Shown here piece by piece: positions 53,442 to 64,000 of a stretch of 64,000 nucleotides of DNA. Position 1 is the stretch's first letter; each line of letters begins with the position of its first letter. The notes under the pieces are model-generated. The model was not told the origin of the DNA, made no database searches, and saw nothing but the letters and a program-made list of their open reading frames with translations. The DNA is from an uncultured Holophagaceae bacterium (GTDB lineage: Bacteria; Acidobacteriota; Holophagae; Holophagales; Holophagaceae). The DNA lies in the NCBI GenBank assembly GCA_903857495.1, contig CAIOFF010000016.1:1-64000 (forward strand), given 5' to 3'. The translations under genes and the position numbers were made by a program.

Positions 53442-54337
53442 GTGGGCATCCCGTCCTTCTCGTTGGCCTGGGTGACGATGCTGCCAGGCGGCACACTGCG
53501 GGTGAGCCAGACGTTGCCGCCGATGGCCGAGCCCTTGCCGAGGGTGATGCGGCCCAGGATGGTGGCGTTGGAGTAGATGATGACGTCGTCCTCCACGACG
53601 GGGTGGCGGGGCACGCCCTTGATGGGGTGGCCTTCCGCGTCCAGGGGGAAGCTCTTGGCGCCCAGGGTGACGCCCTGGTAGATGCGGACGTTGCGGCCGA
53701 TGACGCAGGTCTCGCCGATCACGACGCCGGTGCCATGGTCGATGAAGAAGCGCTCGCCGATCTGGGCCCCGGGGTGGATGTCGATGCCCGTGAGGCTGTG
53801 GGCGTGCTCGGTGATCATGCGGGGCAGCAGGGGCACGCCCAGGTCGAGCAGCTCGTGGGCCAGGCGCTGGCTGGTGACGGCCAGCAGGCCCGGGTAGCAG
53901 AAGAGCACCTCGTCGGGGCTGGTGGCCGCGGGATCGCCCTCGAAGCCCGCCTGGACATCCGTCGCGAGCAGGTGGCGCACCTTCGGGAGGCGGGTGAGGA
54001 AGGCGCTGGCCAGGGCTAGGGCGCGGGTCTCGCAGCCTTCGCAGGTGGGGTCCGCGGCCATGAGGCCCCGCTGGATCTGGTCCCGGAGGCCGTGCAGCAC
54101 CCGGTCCATGCGGGCGCCCAGGTGGTAGCGCAGGGTCTCGCCCTTCAGCTCCGAGGGGCCGAAGTAGCCGGGGAAGAGCAGGGCGCGCAGGTCTTCCACC
54201 AGGTCGGCCAGCGCCGCGCGCGATGGGAACTCCCGCCGGCCCAGGGGCATCTCCGTGAGGGCGGTGGAGGCTTGCGCCAGGGCCTCGATGATGGCGGGAA
54301 GGTCGATGCTGGGGTCGGAAGAGGGCTCAGCGGACAT
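53438..54337 (-). CDS. cysE: Serine O-acetyltransferase (EpsC/CysE type)
   Basis: This 299-aa enzyme makes O-acetylserine for cysteine synthesis. An N-terminal helical domain is followed by a left-handed beta-helix with hexapeptide repeats: GIDIHPGAQIGERFFIDHGTGVVIGETCVIGRNVRIYQGVTLGA. The HGTGVVIGET and GVTLGA motifs are diagnostic. The long N-terminal region is of the EpsC form. Confidence 0.93.
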   Translation of the reverse strand: MSAEPSSDPSIDLPAIIEALAQASTALTEMPLGRREFPSRAALADLVEDLRALLFPGYFGPSELKGETLRYHLGARMDRVLHGLRDQIQRGLMAADPTCEGCETRALALASAFLTRLPKVRHLLATDVQAGFEGDPAATSPDEVLFCYPGLLAVTSQRLAHELLDLGVPLLPRMITEHAHSLTGIDIHPGAQIGERFFIDHGTGVVIGETCVIGRNVRIYQGVTLGAKSFPLDAEGHPIKGVPRHPVVEDDVIIYSNATILGRITLGKGSAIGGNVWLTRSVPPGSIVTQANEKDGMPT

Positions 54338-54428
54338 GGGTGCTCCGGCAGCGGGTCCCGGGGGCGCTTGACCCGGTGGAATCAGGATGCCGCAGGTGGC
54401 AAGGGCCGGGAACCAGGGATTCCATGAC

Positions 54429-58055
<3,627 letters not shown>

Positions 58056-58103
58056 GGCCCCATTCTCCGATGGATGCCGCCCTTTCGGGCAACTTCCCCA
58101 GGG

Positions 58104-59318
58104 TCAGTGCCGGGAGAGCAGCTCTTCCAGGGCCTGCCGCAGCTGGTCGCCGGAGGCCCCGGTTTCCAGGCGGGCGTGGGGTCCTTCGGTGGCGGGGCCG
58201 CCGATCTGAATCCAGCGGGGCCGGCGGCGCAGCAGGTTGCCCTCGCGCCAGACGGCCAGGATGCTCGGCTCCCGGGCCCAGAGCAGGACGCTCGGGTAGG
58301 GACCTTCCCGGGGGGGCACGGTGCCCCAGGGCTCCACCTCGGCGCCCCAGGCATGGAGCAGGGCCAGGAGCCGGTCGCTCTCTCCGGGGTGATCCATGCC
58401 CAGGGCCACGGTCCAGCCGGAGAGAAAGTCCCGGTGGCTGGGCTGGCTTGCCTCGTCGCGGTCATACCAGCCGAGGCGCTCCTGGCCTTGGAGGACCCGG
58501 CTCTGGACGCGGTAGCTGTTGCCGTCCGCGCCCAGGAGGGTGAGGTCTGCGGCCGCCTTGACCTGCTCGGCCCAGGTGGCGCCGAACAGGGCCTCCAGGG
58601 CCGGTTCGGCGCGATCGGTGCGGAAGGTGCGGCCCGGGGCCAGGCTCTGCCAGCCTTCCCGCTCGGTCTCGGCGAGCTGGATGCGGGCCTCCAGGACGCT
58701 CACCACGAGCCACTGCCAGGCGGACCCGATGGCCAGGGCCAGGATCAGGAGGCTGAAGCCGGAGAGGCGGATCTTGAGGTCGAAGAGGCTGAAGGCCGCC
58801 AGCTCGACCACCACCGGCAGGGTGACGCCCAGGAAGCCCAGGAAGAGGCGGCGGCCCAGGGGGTCCCCCTCCTGGCGGGCGCGAAAGGTCCAGTAGATGA
58901 TGCAGCCGCAGCCCGTCAGGTAGACGAGGTTGGAGGTGTTGTGCAGCCAGGTGTCGCCCAGGCTCGGGTGGGGCAGGACCAGATTGCGGAGGAAGTTCGG
59001 GATCAGGGCCAGGGCCACCCAGCGGGGGAACTGCTTGGGGATGTGACCCTGGAAGAGCCGGGTGAAGGCGGCACTGAGCGCCAGGAAGCCGAAGGCCATG
59101 AGCAGGCTCTGGGCCCGGTCCACCAGGTGGGGATTCAGGTCGGCCTGGGCGCCCAGGGCCAGGACGCCGTGGCGCAGGCTCACCAGGAGGCAGGCCAGGG
59201 CCAGCCATCCGACCATGCGGTCCCGCCGGGTGAGGGCGTCCGCCGCGAAGCTGATGCAGAGGGCCGCGAGGGCTCCCGCCTGGAGGGCATCGAGGAAGGG
59301 CCAGTCCAGAAGCTGCAT
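58104..59318 (-). CDS. Polytopic membrane protein with soluble C-terminal region
   Basis: This 404-aa protein has about seven N-terminal helices (to about residue 215) followed by a soluble part of about 190 residues. The layout resembles 7TM sensor proteins, but no output domain is recognisable: the C-terminal half has FGATWAEQVKAAADLTLLG and no kinase or GGDEF motif. It lies 48 bp upstream of dnaE on the same strand. I do not recognise a family. Confidence 0.7.
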   Translation of the reverse strand: MQLLDWPFLDALQAGALAALCISFAADALTRRDRMVGWLALACLLVSLRHGVLALGAQADLNPHLVDRAQSLLMAFGFLALSAAFTRLFQGHIPKQFPRWVALALIPNFLRNLVLPHPSLGDTWLHNTSNLVYLTGCGCIIYWTFRARQEGDPLGRRLFLGFLGVTLPVVVELAAFSLFDLKIRLSGFSLLILALAIGSAWQWLVVSVLEARIQLAETEREGWQSLAPGRTFRTDRAEPALEALFGATWAEQVKAAADLTLLGADGNSYRVQSRVLQGQERLGWYDRDEASQPSHRDFLSGWTVALGMDHPGESDRLLALLHAWGAEVEPWGTVPPREGPYPSVLLWAREPSILAVWREGNLLRRRPRWIQIGGPATEGPHARLETGASGDQLRQALEELLSRH

Positions 59319-59409
59319 GCGGGGGGGTCCGGGGGATGGGAGGATGGTTCCCAGCCTAATCCATTCTTTGTGCTGCTCGTAGCCGCCAACATCGCTGGAC
59401 CCTTTGGAG

Positions 59410-60342
59410 ATGCCGTTGATCGCCTTCGAGAACCTGGAAGTGCGCTACCCCGCCACCCCGGTGCCGGCCCTGAAGGGGCTGAGCCTGCGCTTGGAGCGGG
59501 GCATCGTGGGGCTGCTGGGGCCCAATGGCTCCGGCAAGTCCACGCTGCTGAAGGCCCTGCTGGGGTTGCTGACCCCGTCCCGGGGCTCCGGCACGGTGCT
59601 GGGGGTGCCCCTGGGGGGAGCCGAGGCCGCCCGGCTGCGGGCCCGCATCGGCTACATGCCCGAGTATGACGCCCTCATCGAGGATGCCTCCGCCTACGAG
59701 CAGGTGGCCTTCTGGGGCGAGCTGAGCGGCCTCGCGCCGGAGGCGGCCCGGGACCGCGCCCACGAGGTGCTCTACTTCGTGGGCCTCGATGAAGCCCGCT
59801 ACCGGCCCGTCAGCGGCTACTCCACGGGCATGCGCCAGCGGGTGAAGCTGGCCCAGGCCCTGGTCCATAGCCCCGAGCTGATCTTCCTGGACGAGCCCAC
59901 CAACGGCCTCGATCCCGACGGTCGCCGCCGCATGCTGGACCTGGTCCTGCGGGTCCACGCCGAGCTCGGCACCGGCGTCATCCTGGCCTCGCACCTGCTG
60001 GGCGACGTCGAGCGCGTGGCGGACCAGCTGGTGATCCTGGACCAGGGCCAGATCAAGGCTGCGGGCTCCATGGCCGGGCTGCGCAAGGCCCTGGCCCGGC
60101 GGGTGGAGCTGCGCTTTCTGGACCCCCTGGATGCGGCCCAGGAGGCCGCCCTGGCGGAGCTGGGCGCGGTGCTGGAGGCCCGGAACGGACTCTACGACCT
60201 GGAACTGACCGAGGCGGATCCCACCGCGACCTTCCGCTGGGCCGAGGCCCAGGGCCTCACCCTGATCCAGCTCACTCCCCGCCATGACCGATTGGACGAG
60301 GTGCTCCTGAGAGCCCTGCATCCTCAGCCGGCGGGAGCCTAG
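59410..60342 (+). CDS. ABC transporter ATP-binding protein (first pair)
   Basis: This 310-aa ATPase is of the CcmA/DrrA-like class. Walker A GPNGSGKSTLLKALL, signature YSTGMRQRVKLAQAL, Walker B LIFLDEPTNGLDPDG and the switch His in ASHLLGD are complete. The C-terminal 80 residues form an accessory domain. ATG 59410 abuts GGAG, while a TTG two codons upstream is an alternative start; neither has ideal spacing. The gene leads a four-gene transcript with its permease next. Confidence 0.93.
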   Translation: MPLIAFENLEVRYPATPVPALKGLSLRLERGIVGLLGPNGSGKSTLLKALLGLLTPSRGSGTVLGVPLGGAEAARLRARIGYMPEYDALIEDASAYEQVAFWGELSGLAPEAARDRAHEVLYFVGLDEARYRPVSGYSTGMRQRVKLAQALVHSPELIFLDEPTNGLDPDGRRRMLDLVLRVHAELGTGVILASHLLGDVERVADQLVILDQGQIKAAGSMAGLRKALARRVELRFLDPLDAAQEAALAELGAVLEARNGLYDLELTEADPTATFRWAEAQGLTLIQLTPRHDRLDEVLLRALHPQPAGA

Positions 60343-60344
60343 CC

Positions 60345-61205
60345 ATGCCCATCTACGCACCCACCCTCCCGCCCGCACCGGACCTTTCACTGGGTCAGCC
60401 ACCGGCCCTGGTGCTCATGCGCTTCGACTTCGCCCGGCTCTGGCGCCAGAAGATCGGCCGGTTCTTCGGCTTCGCCTTCCTCTTCCTGCTGCTCTGGAAG
60501 GTGGCCCGCATCTACATCGACTTCCTGCTCCAGACCAACCAGACCTTCAAGCCCATGCAGCAGTGGGCAAACGCCATTCTCACCCAGGGCGCCGCCTTCC
60601 AGGCGGACCTGCTGAACCCCGCCAGCTACCTGCTCTGGTTCCTGGTGGCCCTGGTGGGGGGTGGCCTGGTGGCGCGGGACACGCTCTACCGGGTGCGGCC
60701 CCTCATGTATGCCCATCCTGTGGCACCTAAGGACTACCTGCTGGCCAAGCTGGGCTTCGCCTCGGCGCTGCCCTTCGGCATCCTGCTGCCCTTCGCGCTG
60801 TTGCCCTGGGCCATGTCCCTGGTGCTGGCGGGGGCGCACGGACCCGTCTGGGTCACTGCGCCGCTGCGCCTGCTGCCCGCCATGGCCATCAGCTCTCTGC
60901 TCATGGGCTCCCTGGCCGTGGGAGCCTCCAGCATGGCGGCCACGCCCCGGGCCGGTATCGGCTGGGTCCTGGGCCTGGTGCTGGGCGCGGGCACCCTGGC
61001 CTCCATGATCCACGGCCTCACGGGCCTCAAGGCCATCGATGGCCTGAACCCCGTGATGCTCGCCGAAGCCTGGCCCCAGCTCCTGGTGGGCGTCGACAAG
61101 CCCCTGGTGGCCTGGGTGCCGGCCCTCTTGGGCACGGCCTTCCACATCGGGCTCTGGACCTGGGTGGCCGCCCGGCGCACCCGCCCCTCAGAGGCGGTGA
61201 TCTGA
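60345..61205 (+). CDS. ABC transporter permease (first pair)
   Basis: This 286-aa membrane protein has about six helices. LVGGGLVARDTLYRVRPLMYAHPVAPKDYLLAKLGFA is the ABC-2-type coupling segment that contacts the ATPase. GGGAG precedes the ATG, 3 nt after the ATPase gene. Its stop overlaps the next ATPase start. The exported substrate is unknown. Confidence 0.85.
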   Translation: MPIYAPTLPPAPDLSLGQPPALVLMRFDFARLWRQKIGRFFGFAFLFLLLWKVARIYIDFLLQTNQTFKPMQQWANAILTQGAAFQADLLNPASYLLWFLVALVGGGLVARDTLYRVRPLMYAHPVAPKDYLLAKLGFASALPFGILLPFALLPWAMSLVLAGAHGPVWVTAPLRLLPAMAISSLLMGSLAVGASSMAATPRAGIGWVLGLVLGAGTLASMIHGLTGLKAIDGLNPVMLAEAWPQLLVGVDKPLVAWVPALLGTAFHIGLWTWVAARRTRPSEAVI

Positions 61206-62125
61206 TGATTTCCCTCGATCGCGCCTCCCTCCGCTACGGCCCCATCCTCGGGCTCAGCCCCACCACCTTCGAGCTGCCGGACGGCGGTGGCATCACGGGT
61301 CTGCTGGGGCCCAACGGGGCCGGTAAGTCCTCCCTGCTTCAGCTGCTCTCGGGCCTGCTGCCCCCCTCGGGCGGCGAGGTCCGCATCTTCGGCGAGGCCC
61401 CCTTCCGCAACCCGGCGGTGCTGGCGCGCCTGGGCCTCGTACCCGAAGGGGACCGCCTGCCCACGGGTCTGCGGGCCGACCGCTGGCTGCGCATGATGGG
61501 TGAGCTTGCGGGCCTCAGCGGCGAAGCCCTCCGCGCGGCCACGGCCCAGGCCCTGGAGACCGTGGGCATGGCGGACCGCGCCCACCTGACCTTCGCCCGC
61601 ATGTCCAAGGGCATGCGCCAGCGGATCCGCCTGGCCCAGGCCCTGATGCACGGGCCCGAGCTGCTCATCCTCGACGAGCCCTTCAATGGCCTGGACCCGG
61701 AGGCCCGCCTCAATCTCATGGCCCTGCTGCGGGACCTGGCCGGGCAGGGAACCCGCATCCTGGTGTCGAGCCACATCCTGGGCGAGATCGCCCAGCTCAC
61801 GGACCGCATCCTCCTGCTGTTCCGGGGCCGCCTCCTGGCCGAGGGGTCCGTCACCGAGATCCGGCAGCTGCTGGATCGCCACCCGGTGGAATTGCGGCTC
61901 ACGGGCGAAGCCCAGGCCCTGGCCCGTTGGGCCGTGGAGCAACCGGAGCTGGCCGCACTGCGCATGGAGGAGGGCTCCATCGTGATTTCCGTGCGCTCGC
62001 CCCGTGACATCCTGCCCCGCCTGCAGAAGGCCGCCGCTCAGGGCGGCATCCCCCTGCGGGCCCTGGATCCATTGGATCTCAACCTGGATGCTGTCTTCCA
62101 ATATCTGACAAAGGACCATGCATGA
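61205..62125 (+). CDS. ABC transporter ATP-binding protein (second pair)
   Basis: This 306-aa ATPase has Walker A GPNGAGKSSLLQLLSGL, signature MSKGMRQRIRLAQAL, Walker B LLILDEPFNGLDPEA and switch VSSHILGE. It is a paralogue of the first ATPase in this operon. The start overlaps the preceding permease stop (TGATG), and the end overlaps the next permease start. Confidence 0.93.
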   Translation: MISLDRASLRYGPILGLSPTTFELPDGGGITGLLGPNGAGKSSLLQLLSGLLPPSGGEVRIFGEAPFRNPAVLARLGLVPEGDRLPTGLRADRWLRMMGELAGLSGEALRAATAQALETVGMADRAHLTFARMSKGMRQRIRLAQALMHGPELLILDEPFNGLDPEARLNLMALLRDLAGQGTRILVSSHILGEIAQLTDRILLLFRGRLLAEGSVTEIRQLLDRHPVELRLTGEAQALARWAVEQPELAALRMEEGSIVISVRSPRDILPRLQKAAAQGGIPLRALDPLDLNLDAVFQYLTKDHA

Positions 62126-62907
62126 GCGCCGCCCCGACTCCCCTGGCGACGATCCGGGCCACGGCCCTGGGCTACGCCCCCCGGGTGCTGCAGGGCCGGG
62201 GCTGGGTCATGGCGGGCCTGGTCCTGATCCCCGTGGCCCTCACCCTCCTCATCTTCACCATCGTGCGCCTCAAGGGCGAAGGGCCTAACTCCGCCGAGGC
62301 CGTGAAGGTCTTCCACGAGGTGCTCGTCAAGATGATGCTGCCCATCATGGCTCTGGTGGCAGCTCCGGCGGGCATTCGCGAGGACCTGGAGCAGCGCACC
62401 CTGCCCCTGCTGCTGGTGCGCCCCGCCCCCGCCTGGGCACTGCCCCTAGGCAAGGGCCTGCCCTGGTTCGCCTGGGGCGCCCTCTGGTTGCTGGTGGGTG
62501 TCCTGGGCCTGCAGGCGCTGGGCGGCGACCCGGCGCAGCTGCTAGGCCGCCTGGTGGCCATGGTGGGCGCCTGGTGGGGCGAGCTGGCTCTCATGACCCT
62601 GGTGGGCCTGCTCTTCAAGCGGGGCACCCTGTGGGGCGCCCTCTACTTCTTCATCTGGGAGCCCCTGGTGCGGATCTTCCCACCCTTCCTGCAGCGGCTC
62701 ACCTTCACCCACTACATCGAGAGCCTCGCGGGCAGCCGCGCCACCTCGGTGCAGACCAGCCAGCTGCTGGCCCAGGAGCAGGTGACGACCCATCCCCTCC
62801 TGGCCTTCCTCATCCTCGTGGCCTTCGGCGCCCTCTGCTGGGCCCTCGCCGGCTGGAAGCTCCAGCGCACCCCCGTGGGCCTCGCCGGCAGCGAAGCCGA
62901 GGGCTGA
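62122..62907 (+). CDS. ABC transporter permease (second pair)
   Basis: This 261-aa ABC-2 type membrane subunit has helices at about 28-50, 70-90, 110-135, 140-165 and 225-245. APAGIREDLEQRTLPLLLVRPAPAWALPLGK is the coupling segment. ATGA overlap links it to its ATPase. The two ATPase-permease pairs may form one heteromeric exporter or two related ones. Confidence 0.85.
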   Translation: MSAAPTPLATIRATALGYAPRVLQGRGWVMAGLVLIPVALTLLIFTIVRLKGEGPNSAEAVKVFHEVLVKMMLPIMALVAAPAGIREDLEQRTLPLLLVRPAPAWALPLGKGLPWFAWGALWLLVGVLGLQALGGDPAQLLGRLVAMVGAWWGELALMTLVGLLFKRGTLWGALYFFIWEPLVRIFPPFLQRLTFTHYIESLAGSRATSVQTSQLLAQEQVTTHPLLAFLILVAFGALCWALAGWKLQRTPVGLAGSEAEG

Positions 62908-62924
62908 AGAAGCTCCAGGGCAGC

Positions 62925-62952
62925 TTGCAAGTAAGCCAAAAAGGCCTAAAAT
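62925..62952 (+). promoter_or_regulatory. Promoter of the second vapBC pair
   Basis: TTGCAA (62925-62930), a 16-bp spacer and TAAAAT (62947-62952) precede the antitoxin ATG at 62972, with AGAGG in the short leader. GCCT/AGGC half-sites flank the -10 and could be the operator. Confidence 0.6.
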
Positions 62953-62971
62953 GTAAGGCAGAGGTAAAGCC

Positions 62972-63247
62972 ATGCGAACTGTTGCGACTTACCCGCCGAT
63001 GGCTGACGTGGAGGCTACGGTAAGCTCCAAGGGCCAGGTGACCTTGCCGAAGGCCCTGCGGGAGAACCTCGGCATCCAGACCGGCAGCCGGATCCGGTTC
63101 AGCCTGACCTCCCACGGTGGCTTCCAGGGGGAACCCGTTCGGTACGACCTGGACGACCTCTGGAAGAAGGCTGACGCAGGCCCAAAGGCCCCGGGGGTCC
63201 TGAGCTTCGAGGACATGGATGCCGCCAAGGGCCGGAGGGAATGGTGA
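62972..63247 (+). CDS. AbrB-type antitoxin (VapB-like), second pair
   Basis: This 91-aa protein has the AbrB fold EATVSSKGQVTLPKALRENLGIQTGSRIRFSL at about 13-44 and an acidic tail (GVLSFEDMDAAKGRREW) that should embrace the toxin. An internal Met at residue 10 is an alternative start. Its stop overlaps the toxin ATG as TGATG. Confidence 0.9.
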   Translation: MRTVATYPPMADVEATVSSKGQVTLPKALRENLGIQTGSRIRFSLTSHGGFQGEPVRYDLDDLWKKADAGPKAPGVLSFEDMDAAKGRREW

Positions 63248-63642
63248 TGGTCGTCGCCGACACCTACGTCTGGGCCCGCGCCCACTTGAATGACAACCAG
63301 GCCCAGGCCAGGAAGGCCCGGAAGGCTCTGGCCGAGGCTCAGGGGAAGGGCGGAGTGTTCGTTCCCGTGCTCGTCCTGGCCGAGCTCTCCTGGGTCCTGC
63401 GGAGCGCCAAGTGGGATCGGGAGCGCATCCTGGAGGCCCTGGAGGCCCTGCTTCAGACCCGTGGGGTCACCGTCGAGGCTCCCGGACTGGTTCGAGAGGC
63501 CATCGAGGCGACCCGGGCCGGAGGGACCGGGGGTTTCGCCGACCACCTCATCGCCCAGGTTGGCCTCGCCAGCGGAGCCAGCGAGGTCATCACTTTCGAT
63601 GGCAAGTTCGGCAAGGGCGAGCATGTCCGGCGGTTGAAGTAG
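63247..63642 (+). CDS. PIN domain toxin (VapC-like), second pair
   Basis: This 131-aa PIN nuclease starts MVVADTYVWARAH with D5; further acidic residues are in LVLAELSWVL, GGFADHLIAQ and TFDGKFGK. The start at 63247 has GGAGG 8 nt upstream; an ATG two codons earlier is too close to it. It shares only general fold features with the first VapC, so the two pairs are not a recent duplication. Confidence 0.9.
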   Translation: MVVADTYVWARAHLNDNQAQARKARKALAEAQGKGGVFVPVLVLAELSWVLRSAKWDRERILEALEALLQTRGVTVEAPGLVREAIEATRAGGTGGFADHLIAQVGLASGASEVITFDGKFGKGEHVRRLK

Positions 63643-63669
63643 GACACTGCGGGGTCCATTCATCCCGCT

Positions 63670-64000
63670 TCACGGCACCAGGACCACAGCGCCGGTGGTG
63701 GCGCGGGACTCCAGGAGGGCGTGGGCCTGGGCGGCCTCGCGCAGGGGCAGCCGGGTGTGGATGTGGGCCCTGAGGATGCCCTGGGCATGGGCGTCGAAGA
63801 GGTCCTTGGCGGCGGTCCGCAGGGCCTCGGGTGTGGCGATGTGGTTGAAGAAGGTGGGCCGCTGCACGGCCAGGGAGCCGCGCCGACCCAGCTCCACCAG
63901 CTCCACAGCGGGCGGCGCGCCGCTGGCGCGGCCGAAGGAGGCCAGCAGGCCGAAGGGGGCCAGACTGTCCAGGGAGGCCTCCCAGGTGTCCTTGCCCGTG
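63670..64000 (-). CDS. NADPH:quinone oxidoreductase (MDR family), C-terminal part
   Basis: The gene enters from the right edge, so only the last 109 or so codons are visible. GKDTWEASLDSLAPFGLLASFGRASG, RPTFFNHIATPEALR and the end ATTGAVVLVP match zinc-independent quinone oxidoreductases of the medium-chain dehydrogenase family. Its stop is convergent with the vapC gene. The N-terminal catalytic and NADPH-binding regions lie outside the window. Confidence 0.85.
   Translation of the reverse strand, partial: TGKDTWEASLDSLAPFGLLASFGRASGAPPAVELVELGRRGSLAVQRPTFFNHIATPEALRTAAKDLFDAHAQGILRAHIHTRLPLREAAQAHALLESRATTGAVVLVP

Overview
The window is a GC-rich bacterial chromosome segment. Gene content and protein style (multihaem nitrite reductase NrfHA, an ETF:menaquinone-oxidoreductase-like Fe-S membrane protein, heptose kinase, outer-membrane and lipoprotein genes, FHA-GGDEF proteins) suggest a Gram-negative anaerobe or facultative anaerobe, most likely an Acidobacteriota member of the Holophaga/Geothrix group. 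That placement is inferred from remembered protein families; no search was run.

Region 1 (1-5.5 kb) is a complete type II-C CRISPR-Cas9 locus. It has eight identical 36-bp repeats with seven spacers (the array runs off the left edge), then cas2, cas1 and cas9 on the minus strand. A tracrRNA gene, divergent from cas9, is recognisable by its anti-repeat, its nexus-like hairpins and a strong terminator. The locus looks less GC-rich than the rest and ends beside a tRNA-Gln/tRNA-Glu pair whose 3' end faces it.

Region 2 (5.8-10.4 kb) is a tight signalling operon: two unrecognised proteins, two FHA-GGDEF diguanylate cyclases and a soluble Hanks-type kinase, with overlapping stop/start codons at most junctions. 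Region 3 (10.4-21.3 kb) holds a PepSY-type membrane protein, a DUF4920 protein, nrfHA, a WYL regulator, a DUF4382 lipoprotein, a methyltransferase, prs and murA.

Region 4 (21.4-34.3 kb) is a glycogen cluster: a 1414-aa debranching enzyme (GH13+GH133), glgB and glgP on plus, then glgC-glgA-pgi on minus. Synthesis (GlgC, GlgA, GlgB), breakdown (GlgP, debrancher) and entry to glycolysis (Pgi) are all present. Region 5 (34.4-38.4 kb) is an N-end-rule operon (clpS-clpA-aat), then a small signal peptidase and a degenerate QueD-like protein. Region 6 (38.6-49.3 kb) has the Fe-S membrane oxidoreductase, a TDT transporter, a circularly permuted SGNH-hydrolase lipoprotein, a DUF535 protein, a Trm112-like protein with heptose kinase, tmk-holB and a YecH-like protein.

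Region 7 (49.3-64 kb) has methylmalonyl-CoA epimerase, an esterase, two vapBC-type toxin-antitoxin pairs, a prepilin peptidase, a cyclophilin, serine acetyltransferase, dnaE, two ATPase-permease ABC pairs and the end of a quinone oxidoreductase gene. Two copies and a remnant of a heptamer-built palindromic element lie between genes. The best candidates for something new are the permuted SGNH lipoprotein, the kinase/FHA-cyclase operon, the interleaved cas9/tracrRNA start region and the heptamer palindromes.
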